Of a stretch of DNA of 64,000 bases, positions 1-10,394 are shown piece after piece; positions within the stretch are counted from its first letter, which is position 1, and each line of letters begins with the position of its first letter. A program made the position numbers and the translations under genes. The stretch covers positions 248,001 through 312,000 of the forward strand of contig JAVTLE010000005.1 in the NCBI GenBank assembly GCA_033439295.1. Direction: 5' to 3'. The notes beneath the pieces were generated by a model that was given only the letters and a program-made list of their open reading frames with translations, made no database searches and was not told the origin of the DNA. The DNA comes from Deuterostichococcus epilithicus (Eukaryota > Chlorophyta > Trebouxiophyceae > Prasiolales > Stichococcaceae).

Positions 1-17
1 CTCAGCAGCCTTCCCAC

Positions 18-1179
18 CTGGTCGCTCTTGGCGACGACAGAGAAGCCAGTCGGCAGCTGCACCACGCTGTCGCCATGGCTCATCCACACGTCCTCCCGCG
101 CGCCCGGCTCACCGTACGCATAAAGTGTGCTGCCTGCCGTGGTCCTGCGGGGTGTCCGCAGAAGAGGTATCACTGGCATGGTCAGCATCTTGGGAGGTGC
201 TGCAGGTGTGCACACAGGGGCAGGCTGCTCAGCAAGCGTGCGCCTCAAGCAGCATTAGCGGCGGAAGTTATTACATGTTTGCATATTCAACATTCTATCG
301 CAAATGCATGCTCAGGACAGACCGTGCACTGGTGCACAACGTGCAGACCCGCTGAGCTGTAGTATGCTGTCCGTCTGCAGCTGGCGGCGCGCCACACTGC
401 TCAGCAGCCGCCACACTGCTGGCCCACAAGGTCAGTACTGCAACAGCTTGTCAACAGCAGCGGCGCACTGGATGGGCATGGGGCCGTATTCGCCGTCGCC
501 CGCCTCCACGCGGCCCCCTTCCAGCGAGTGCACCAGCAGCTGCATGCCATAGCAGATGCCCAGCAGCGGGATCTTTTTCTTCGCCACGTACTCCAGAAGA
601 CCTTCTGGCAGCCGCGGCGCGCCTTCCACGTGCACCGACTCCGGGCCGCCGGACAGGATGATGACCTTCGGGTCCGCCCCCTGGATCTCCGCCTGCGCAC
701 GGCGGCCCGGAGGCGTTCGAACACCGCAGGTGGCGTGGCGGGGATGGAGAGAATGGAAGCGTGGCGTCGCATGCGGCGGTTGTGCGGCACGGCCGGGCGG
801 AATGGGATAACTGACATACACGGTATCAGGAGCTGCTGAAACTTCACCTGATCCTAGCAACGTTTGAACAGCGTTGGCGCATCCTTGACGAGGAGCAAGG
901 CAAGGTGTGTCCGGCCGGCGGCTGGGAGCGGATGTGTGGCATTGAAAGACAGCGCACCAGCGTGGTGTCCGCCGGCTTGAGCATGGAGTACACACCCAGC
1001 TCGCGCACGCGGCGGCCGATCAGCTGCGTGTACTGGCTGCCGAAATCCAGGACAAGGGCCACAGAATGCTGCTGGAACAGCGCCAGCTTGGGCTTCTGCG
1101 TCGCCCGGCCGTTGGCCAGGCCGGCCTCCACATCTGTTTTTCCCGCATCCGTGCGGCCGTTGGCCGTTGCATCTGCCAT
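18..1179 (-). CDS. guaA: GMP synthase (glutamine-hydrolysing), N-terminal part, cut by left edge
   Basis: Converts XMP to GMP using glutamine and ATP in purine synthesis. Three exons read on the minus strand: 1179-958, 692-469 and 129-18; phases join cleanly (74 codons; 74 codons plus 2 nt; 1 nt plus 37 codons). The start ATG at 1179 opens a short Ala/Gly-rich leader followed by the class I glutamine amidotransferase domain: [20 protein letters not shown], then [10 protein letters not shown], then the nucleophile motif [11 protein letters not shown] with its Cys, then VWMSHGDSV near the domain end. The last visible exon ends in a GT donor at 17-16, so the His/Glu triad part, the ATP pyrophosphatase domain and the dimerisation domain lie outside the window. 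The gene is transcribed away from the Kir gene, sharing a 563 bp spacer. Identification is secure; exact N-terminus is inferred. Confidence 0.94.
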
Positions 1180-1742
1180 CGCGCTGCCGCGACTGCCGCG
1201 CCGAGACCAGCTGGCAGCTGAATGCGACTTGCGGGGTGGCAGAAACAAAACGGGTCCTGCTGCAGTCCTTGTTGCACAGATCCGACGGCTGTGGATCAGA
1301 AGAGGTTGCCGATCCAGCAGCAACCTGCCTTCCGAGGTGAAACTGCACCAGCAAATAGCGCAGAACCCTGCCGGTGTACTGCACTGCGGCCTTGACGCGA
1401 TGCCAAACGGCGAAGGGGTGCTGTTGTTGTACCAAGGCGATTTTTGTGCAGCGAACAATACAAGAGCGTGTGTCTGACAATGCCTGGATTTCAATTCTAC
1501 ACCAAGTTCTTTCAAACAGCCGGAATGGAAGCAGCAGCTCACGTGCATCACCTGTCGAAACCCTTCCTCTGCTTCTGACAGCACCAGACTGACCATATCC
1601 ACGCAGTCAAGTTGAAGCCGCAACATCTTGTGTGAGCAGTGTTCGACGCAGATTGGAAATCAATATCGAACGCTCGCCAATTGGTGCCGCGATGTTTGCC
1701 TCGCGTTCTTGTTTGTGATACAGTCAGACTGAAGGCACAGAT
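1180..1742. promoter_or_regulatory. Divergent spacer between GMP synthase and Kir channel gene
   Basis: The 563 bp between two divergent start codons must hold both promoters and 5' leaders. I see no TATA box at a convincing position, no repeat and no supported coding exon; the open frames here are chance frames with no family similarity. Confidence 0.5.
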
Positions 1743-4700
1743 ATGAGGGGCTGGCTGCGCCGCCTCGGAGGCCGTGACCAGGATGAAGAAGCGCAGGAGG
1801 ACACGGTCAGCAGGCTGCCGTTCATTAGCAGGCAGAACAGCGAGGCGAGGCGCGCTTCGGACGACAGCAACGGATCCGAGGCCTCCAACGGCGGGTACGA
1901 CATACACAATTCCCAAGTTGTGTAACCAAATAAGCCTTTGCTGCCCTTCCAGATGCATCCTTGAACCCCGACCGCGGTCACGAGCGCGACTCACGTCTCA
2001 CTGCAGCCGGACCACCCTGCTGCGGCCGGACCATCCCATGTGCAAGCATGCATGCTGCCTTGCTGCCTGAGACTCTGGAAAACCCTCCAAATGTATCTCA
2101 CATCTTCCTAACACCGTGCTCGACACCAACGCCGCAGGACTTTCAGCTTCGGCAGCCTCCTGCAGAAGCTGCCGCGGCCGTCAGTGCGGCTGCTGCGGTT
2201 GACAGACCCAGATAAAGGTGAGGAGGAGGCGCTGCGACACCGCGGCTCGCTCTGGACGCCGGACCGGGGGCCCGGCTTCTACCAGACCCAGCGCGCGCGC
2301 TCGCAGGCGCCGCACCTAGTCACCACCGGCAGGTGGGACATGCCGGCCGGGCCTCCCACCGGCGGCGGCGGCGCCATCTGGCTGCATGCTGGCCTGAGCA
2401 GTCGCAGCGCTGTGAATATTGCGGCCCGGCCCAGTCCCGTGGAGGCTCGTGGACCCTCCGAAACAGCAGCGGCAGGAGGGGTTTGTCGAGCCTTGCAGCG
2501 TTCCCAGCAAGGGCGGTGCCTCTGGTGTGGCGGCGCACAAATTTCGCATCCTTCCACTTGCGTTCGCCAGTCCTGGGCGCCAGGCCTCTGCCAAACCCTC
2601 GACTGTGCTCTGACCAGGCATGCGGGCCGCTCGCGTGTGGTGTACGAGGGCATCGAGCGTCGGGAGCTGAACTACCACATCTGGAAGCGCGACTTCTTCA
2701 CCTCCTGCATCAACCTGTCGCTGCCGTACGCGATCGGGCTGGCGCTGCTGCTGTACACCGCCAGCTTCTTCTTCTGGGCCACCGTCTGGTGGTGGATCTG
2801 GAAGTGAGCGGACAGGAGCACCATTGACCCGGTTTTCAGGACTGCAATCTCGGTACCGTGGTTGCCCGGCGGCAACACTCTGACTGTGTCATCCCTCAAA
2901 CTCTGCTCCGGCAACTGTTTCATGTGCTTGCTGCAGATCACATATGTGGTGCCTCTGGATGGTGATCGAGTTTCACTCTGGTAGCCTCAGTGCTGCTCAA
3001 GTATCACTCTTCAGTCACAGCAAGGAAGTCGCTCGTTTGCAGGACGCACCCCAACTGCGTTAGCGACTTCGAGGGCTACGTCTCGGCCTTCGTGTTTGCT
3101 GTCGCCACGCAGCAAACCATCGGTGCGTTGTGGCATTTCGCAGTTACAGCGGGCGGTTGTGGACCTGCACGGACAGCAGCAAGGTCATCTGCTGTCGAGG
3201 ACAGCTCGCTGCCCAAATGCAGATTTCAACATGGGCCAGCAACAGGCGCAGCCGCCACCGCACACCCCCTGGCACTGGGCTGCTGCCTGGGACCTGGGAT
3301 TTCCGCTGCAAACGCAGCTGACTGCAGCCCTGCACCCAGTGCAGTAGACATGTATCTGGCAGCCCTCGTATGCCCACCGTCATCTGCCCTGCGCCCCTGC
3401 AGGCTACGGGGACGTGAGCCCCAACAACTGCTGGCTGGCCAATGCGGTGATAACCATCCAGTCCGTCTACGCGCTGCTCCTGAACGCCGTGGTGCTGGGC
3501 ATCGTCTTTGCACGCGTCAGCCGGCCGGGGCAGCGCGGCCGCACCATCTTCCTGTCCGACTCCGCTGTTGTCGCCCGCCGTGACGGCGAGCTCAAGTTCA
3601 TGTTCCGCATTGCCGACATCAGGCCGCGCTACCAGGCACGCGGCTTGCTCGTTGCCATCATGGGAACGCTTCGCGCTGGTGTCTTTTAGAAAGACCAACT
3701 CAGGCGGGTGCCCCGGGACTCAAGGGAGACGCACTTGCCCCGCTGCAATGACGAGCTATCACAGCGCAAGCCTGTATCTGCACGCTGCGCTTCACATCAC
3801 ACCTCTGCAGATAGACAATGCATCTGCATTGCAAGTAATGCTATCATGCTGCAGGTGGTCAACCCCAGCATGCGGGCGCACCTGTATACCTGGGGCGCCG
3901 GCCATGTGACTGCAGAAGGGGAGCGTATTCCCGTTAAGGTGGGCGTGCACTGCTGCATCTGCTGTCACGCTTGGCCGCCGCCGTTCTGCGCTGCTTGTGT
4001 CCAACGCGCTCAAAAGCAGTCGCTGCATCAGCGGACGCAATGCACCTGCCCATGCCGGAGACGGGCAACAGGCGGCAAAGCCGGCGGGAGGGAAACCTGT
4101 GCAAGTTCTCGCGGCTCATATCCCGCAAGTGCAAGCAAACCTGCGCTACACACCGCCCGCATATCCGCTTGGGTACTGCCGCTGAACAGTCAGTCTCAGT
4201 CCTTTTGACGCGCAGGTGGAGCAGCTAGAGATCGGCTACAGTCAGGGCATGATGCTGCTCCCCATCACAGTGGAGCACACCATCGATGAGCGATCGCCGC
4301 TGTGGGGCCACTCCCACGACTCCCTCCTGGTGAGCTGCCAGAAGCACTGTTGTCGTCAGTCCTTAATGTTGCGTGGACCCCAGACGCATGGACTCTGGGG
4401 AGCAGCATGGATCTAGGGTGGATTGCATGTCATGTATTGCATGGCGGGCAGCTGCTGCAGGCTGCAACCGTTGAAGCCCGGGCTGCTGACACGGGCGCTG
4501 ATCCACACATTCGCATGCACCCTTGCGGCGCCGTCTGCTGCTGCGCAGACTCAGTTGCCACGTCCGCCGCGCAGGCGCTGGGCGCGGAGATCGTGGTGGT
4601 CTTCGAGGGCACCTCCGAGTTTGGACACCAGTTCTCCACGCGGCAGAGCTACCTGCCGCGGGAGATCCACTGGGGGTACCAGTTCGTGCAGATCGTGCAC

Positions 4701-7700
4701 CCGGCGGACCCGGGCTCCACGCAGCACATCGTGGACATCTCCAGGTGTGCACGCCTGAGACGAGCCCAGCTGGCAGCCCACGCTGTGCAACCCTGTGCTA
4801 CAGGGCTGCCTCGTGTGCTCCCCTCGACACGACTGCAGCACGCCGCCGCCACGTCAATGTCGCAGCTTCACATCGACATCAGGCAGGCTGGGCTGTCCCC
4901 GAAGCCTGCCCATGGTGGCAGTCTGCAGAGATCTGCTTTCGGCTGTGCCGTGTGTCACTTCTGGTGTCAGATGCCCCGGGAAGAATTCCACAAAACCGAG
5001 CCGCGGAGCAGTGCCATAGAGCTGCTGCGACCCCGCCGGCTCGCTTTCGCAAGCCGGCCTCAAACTCTGCCACCAGATTGCATCGTCCCCTCATGTTGTG
5101 CTCCAGGTTCCACGAGATCGAGCCGCAGAGCAGCGTGATGGAGCTGCTGCGCCCCAGCCAGCTCAGCCGCAAGGTGCTGGCGCCGCCGCGTGGCTGCGTG
5201 CCCGCGGCCGAGCTTGCCGCCAACACGCTCGTGCTGTCAGGTGGGACGGCTGCACGTTCAGAACGCTACAAGGGGCAAGGTGTTGTCTTCGGGTTTTTGC
5301 TATTGATCATGTTGTACTCGCTAACCCAATGAAATGGGTGGTGTGGCTGCGGGTGGTGCGGCTGCCCCTGCACAATCATGCAGTGTGTGTTGCCATCCTG
5401 CGCAGGCTTGCACGCTCCATCGGCAGTACCCTGACAGAGTCAGCAGATCAATGAGGGGACAAACTGCATGCGCTGCCTCCCTGCACCGGAAGAATGCCAG
5501 CAGGCCACTGCACCAAGTATACTCTTTGTCGATGGAAGGCCACTTTAGCTGAATTGCAGCATCCTGCACACCCCGCTCCGTCGTCACCAACGCTTGTTGT
5601 CTCCCCATGCACTGCAGACCAGCTGTGCGTGGCACGACACAGCGGTGCGATGCGGCTCGCAGTGCGCATCGGCGACACCCGGCCGCTGCAGATGCAGGAT
5701 GTGCACGTGCGCATGTACCTGTACCGCTGGAGCCGCGGCAGCGCCGGCGCCGCTGGCGCCGCTGACCCGGCCAACCCGCGGGAGCCCTTCGACATGCGGG
5801 TGCGGCCTGCTCGCAGCAGTTGAAGCCCGCTGCTTGAGCCGGCAACTCGTTCCAAAACTGCTCATGCCCAGGACCTCGGACAGGCGGTCTGTGCGGACCC
5901 GCTGTGCCTGCAACTGCTGATGTCGGTGGCTTCCGCCACGAACTCAGCCTCGAAAGGGCAGCCCTTGCCCTGGGCGCATGGTGCATGAACACCAGCACCA
6001 TACTCTCAGTGCGGAGCTGGGAGACTACTGGGTCTCGCACAAAACCCACCTACCCCAAAGGGGATACTCCCCGGCCTGATTGCACATCTATCGGAACACG
6101 CATCACCAGGGACTACAATCACAATGTGCGATCACGATGCAACCCGCCGCAGGAGCTGGATCTAGGGCACGCGGTCGGCGCGGACCGGCTATGCCTGCGG
6201 CTGCCGACGGTGGTGGCACACGCCATCGACGCCGCCAGCCCGCTGGCGCACTGGGCCGACCCGTCGGGCATTTTGCTGGACGCCGACTCCGAGATCGTGG
6301 TCGTGGTGAGGATTCGCAGGGTCTGCACCTCCCCGCCTGCATCAGCACGGGCACGCACGGGCTCATGCGCAAAGCACATGTAATGGCAGGCATGGGTGGC
6401 GCAAGGCGCCAGCTGCCGGACGCTGACTCAAACCCAAGGCAATTGAAAAGAAGCATTGCCTCGGCCGTGAGCAATGTCGTCATCGGCCGAGCAGGAGCAG
6501 CAGCGCGTCCAGCTGCTGCATCGCTGATGGCTTCCTCGCCACGCCTGCAATTGGCTGCGAACTCAATTTCAGCACAATTTGCGCATGAGCGTAGCTCGCA
6601 TGGACTGACGCGTTCAGCGCCACAAGCCACTGTCGGGGATGTACATGCCCATGATTGAGCTTGCACACCACTGCCGTGCTGCTTTCAGCGTTGAACCCGG
6701 CTTCCATGCGGGGCCGACACACGCAAACCAGTTGCGAACCTATGGGGGATGCAGCGTTGCTGTCGCAAGTACCGGCAATATACGCACGCTGGGCAGCGCC
6801 TTGGGATGCCGCAGCGCACTTGCATCGCGCCGTCATATGAACAGCACAGCACCAGATGCAATCGCTGACCCACACCTGTCTGCCCAATCCTCAGGCGAAG
6901 GCGGCGACGTGCGCGGTAGCGCCTGGCGATGCGGCAGCGCACCGTCACATCAGCAGTCCTGAGCGCTGCTGCTACCTTTCAGCCGAAGTCATTCCCTTCT
7001 TCCGATGCAGTGGATCTGCATCTTGCTTTCCAGGTGGAGGCGGTGACTTACGCGGGGCAGCGCCTGGCGATGCGGCAGCGCACCATCACACCAGCAGTCC
7101 TGAGTGCTGCTGCTACCTTTCAGCCGGAGTCATTCCCTTCTTTTGATGCAGTGGATCTGCATCTTACTTTCCAGGTGGAGGCGGTGACTTACGCGGGGCA
7201 GCGCCTGGCGATGCGGCAGCGCACGTACAGTGTGCTGTCGGACATCAAAACGGGGCACCGCTTTGCGCCGATGGTGGCGCCGCCCTCTGAGACACACGAC
7301 GGCCACCCTGGCATCGCCTGGGAGGCCTTCCACAAGGTCCAACTTTTTGTGCTTTTCTACTTTGAGCTCCTTGAGGTGCTCTGAGCTGCTTGCCCAGGAC
7401 ATCTCTGCAACATCTTTGTCTCAGGACTGCACGTGCGGCGAGGCCGTCGCCGAAGCACGTCGCGGAAATCCGTTTCTCCAGGCGGCGCATTTTCGGGACA
7501 CATCCCCCCGCCACACGGCGCACGACAACCTCGTGTCACTTTCGGGATGCAGGCTCCTCCAGTCGCAGCCAGTCCGTCTCCCACCAGTAACAAGCTCTCA
7601 TGCGCATCTCCTGCCTGTGCCACGCTGCCGACGTCATCAATCTATTCTCAAGTTCCATTGTTGCTAATGTACGTGCAGCTGCTGGCAGTGCCGGACGAGG

Positions 7701-9330
7701 AGCCGGCGGCGCTGCGGCAGCAGTCGCAGCCACTGCCGCAGGGGCCCGCGGCGNCGCCGGGCCAGCAGGGCGGCGGCTCGCCGGCGGCGGCTGCGGCGCA
7801 GCAGCTGCTGCAGCGGCATGCGACGGCGCCGCACGGCTTGACCCGGGCAGCAAGCGCCAGCAACCTGGGCCGCGCCGCTGGCCGCGCCGTGCCACCGCTG
7901 CCGCCGGCAGGTGGGCGCGCCTGCAGTCAGGGTCAGTGTTCAAGGTTCAATACTGCTTCCCCCAGCACAACAGCGAAGCCTGCAGACACAGCGTTTAGCT
8001 GCCGCCAGTCGGCCTGCTGCTCTGGCGTGCCTGCCCCTGGCTGCACATGCTTGATAGTCGGGGGGTTGTGGCTCAGTCAATCGGCTGTCATGCACGACGT
8101 GCTCGATGCCAGAGGTCCTCAAAGCCGGCCTCAAAATGCCCTGCAGCCTCCTCCACTGCCGCACCAGCGCAGCCGGGGTCGAGCAGCGGCAACGGGACTG
8201 GGGCACACCCGCCGGCGGCTGCGGCGCAGCAGCTGCCGCCGGCGCAGCAGCGGTCGCCACGGCCGCCGCACCAGCCGCCGCCGTCGCCGCGGCAGGGGAC
8301 CAGGCAGGGCACCGCACTTCGGTCGCTGCAGGGGGACGTGCTGGAGTGGCACCACCCCGGCAGAGGTGACTGCCCTCGTCTGTCCCTGAAGCCTGAACCC
8401 AGACACCGCGCCACCATTGGCCCTGTTCCCTGCCCCCTGGCGCGGTGGCCCTCTGCCGTCTTCGTCGTGCTACTGCTGCGAAATTGGTGGCGTGCACACG
8501 CTCTTTGTTTAGGCACCGCCACCAGCAGTTATGATCAGCGCGGCGCGCAGCAGATGCAGCACTGCGTGCAGCGTTCAGTTGTGTTTTGCGAGGGAGCAGT
8601 GCTCGCTTGCACACCCGCCCAGCCAACGCTGTGCGCCAGGCGCATGGAAGTCGGGATGGCTGGGGCAGCGGGGGGCCAGCTTACGATGTACTGCTGCATT
8701 GTTACAGTCTGTCGAGTGCAGCCCCTGCTTCGTGTCAGCGTGCACGCAGGAGCAGGGTCCAGCATCGTGGTGTCCTGCACCTCTCCTGCCTCAATCCGTT
8801 CTCTGCCCTTCTTGCCGTGCCGCAGGGCGCAGCACGCAGCGGCAAGGCCCTGACGGCGGCGGCGCGGAGTCGAGCGGCGGCGCCGGCGGCGATGACGGCG
8901 ACACCGCCCTGCGGGGACCCTTTGATCCGATCCGGCGCGGCGGCTCCGTCGCGCCGCAGTCCAGCAGCTCCCGCTCGGCCAGGTAGCCCGTACCTAAGGG
9001 TTCAGCTGTAGACCAGCATGGCAGCCCCGAAGGATCCTCAGGAATGCGCCTGCTGCCCGACACCATCTTGAGGACCCTCAAACGAGGATGATCGGCCGCG
9101 GTGGAGTGACGAACCACGCCTCTCTGTGCCATCGTTCCTGGCGATGGCTGCTGCTGATAGTTGCTGCTTGAAGCACTTGCAGGTCGGCACGGCAGCCGTC
9201 GAGCGCGGAGGCCACCATCAGCACGGCGGCGACATCGGATCAGGACACGTGGCATTCGTCGCGGGCGCTGCGCAACGTCTACTTCCCGCCGGCGCCGCCG
9301 CCGCCGCCGCCGGGCGGCCAGGGGCCCTGA
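1743..9330 (+). CDS. Inward-rectifier (Kir) type potassium channel with duplicated cytoplasmic domain
   Basis: Predicted plasma-membrane K+ channel of about 866 residues. Sixteen exons with matching phases: 1743-1894, 2138-2332, 2618-2803, 3043-3122, 3403-3635, 3855-3938, 4216-4329, 4575-4744, 5107-5240, 5618-5799, 6153-6305, 7175-7336, 7679-7910, 8147-8365, 8826-8982, 9183-9330 (TGA). Intron 5 has a GC donor. Order: cytosolic N-terminus; TM1 near residue 150-175; pore with filter TIGYGD split by an intron (exons 4/5); TM2 near 214-240; first Kir cytoplasmic domain (245-449) with FMFRIADIRPR, EIVVVFEG and REIHWGYQF; second domain (450-615) with MRLAVRIGDTR, EIVVVVEAV and KTGHRFAPM; low-complexity Ala/Gln/Pro tail to the end. 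At the TM2 rectification position (Asp172 in Kir2.1) the residue aligns as Asn. Animal Kirs have one cytoplasmic domain, so the fusion is unusual; phase agreement across the 5240/5618 junction argues for one transcript. One N at 7754 lies in exon 13. Confidence 0.88.
4983..5053 (+). pseudogene. Ghost copy of Kir exon 9 inside the preceding intron
   Basis: About 70 bp here resembles the start of exon 9 (5107 onward): both run TTCCAC..GAGCCGC.GAGCAG..AT.GAGCTGCTGCG.CCCC. The copy has no usable AG acceptor in phase and carries many substitutions, so it looks like a decayed tandem exon duplicate. Confidence 0.7.
6892..7226 (+). repeat. Three tandem copies of a ~140 bp acceptor-plus-exon unit in the Kir gene
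   Basis: Unit starts are at 6892, 7031 and 7172 (periods 139 and 141 bp). Each unit holds the intron tail, a CAG acceptor and the beginning of exon 12 (GCCTGGCGATGCGGCAGCGCAC is shared). Copies 2 and 3 differ at only a few bases; copy 1 is more diverged. Only copy 3 continues into the family-like sequence that follows. The frame stays open across all three copies from 6929 to 7384, so a 47-residue repeat could in principle be translated if the upstream acceptors are used. Confidence 0.85.
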
Positions 9331-10394
9331 CGACTCTATTGCGGCGCGCTGCAAAAGGGTTCCTGTTGCCGGCGCGAGCATCAGTGCATGCCACACGAAG
9401 GGCTAGCAGCGCATTCGCGCATTGGACATGTTGTCCTTTGTGGTTTCGTATCTGCATGCTAAAGCGATCAGCTGTTGCAGCTATTTGCTAGTATGTACCC
9501 GGCGGATGCTGCATCTGCGCCCCTCACTTGGCGGCCTAAATGAACCCCGAAGTCTTTCGAACAGAATCATGCGCTTTCGAATCGATGTGCCGACGGCCTC
9601 GAAGGTGGTTGAGAGTGCATGTGCAGATGAGTGTGTGGTATGTGTGTTAGTGTGTGGTCCGGTGCAAAAGTCGACTAAGAAGGCGGTAAGACCTGCATCA
9701 CATTGGGTAGAGCACGCGCCCACTGGCGCAAAGGGTTTATTTTGTCACGTGCACGTGAGGGTTGCATAACCCGCCTGCTGGCCTGCAATGACCTTGCCCC
9801 TGTTGATCCCGTCCAGAGGCGCTGGGTCCTGCGTGTTGCAGCAACGCCCTACTTGCGCGTCCGTGCCAGGCCGCCACAAAGTTTTGCTATATTACTTTCT
9901 ATTTGTGTTCAGAGACATTCTTGCAGCAGCAGACGGCACAGCTGCACGCTGCCGCAAGGATAGCGCAGGATCGCCCGGGCTGCTTGCACTTTTGACTTTC
10001 AGCTTTTGCGTTGCCAAGTGGGCGGCGCCGATTGAGGCGCCACCTATCCGAGGACCCGTTTGATCGCCTGCTTCGCTTGGTCAGCACCTCTATTGCATTG
10101 GCGGTTGGGCATCGTGCCAGCAAGCTCGGAGGCGCATCAGCACACCGGAATCGTTCACAACAGCGCATGCTCTGAGCATACGAGCGCAAGCGCTGGCACT
10201 GGCCTCCGTGGTCCTGAGTGTGTCCCACATAGTAGTAATTCGATTGGGGCGGTGGATCCCTCGTACTCGGGTCTCGTGAGCTGCGTGCGGTCCTGAGCAG
10301 GCGGCTGCAGCGGGCAGGCCGCAGCTTTCGGCGTTTGCTCACTTGCTGGCTAGGTCCTCGCAGCAGCTGGCACCGTTGGACTATCAGCTCCGAC
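9331..10394. other. Intergenic region between Kir and PAP2-like genes
   Basis: Kir 3' UTR and the promoter and 5' UTR of the next gene should lie here. No open frame shows family similarity; I see no RNA gene or repeat. Confidence 0.4.

Noticed and set aside
7433-8389. Long open plus-strand frame of 318 codons
   Set aside because: It only contains Kir exon 13 read through into its flanking introns; GC-rich sequence has few stops. Phases and splice sites support the exon, not the long frame.
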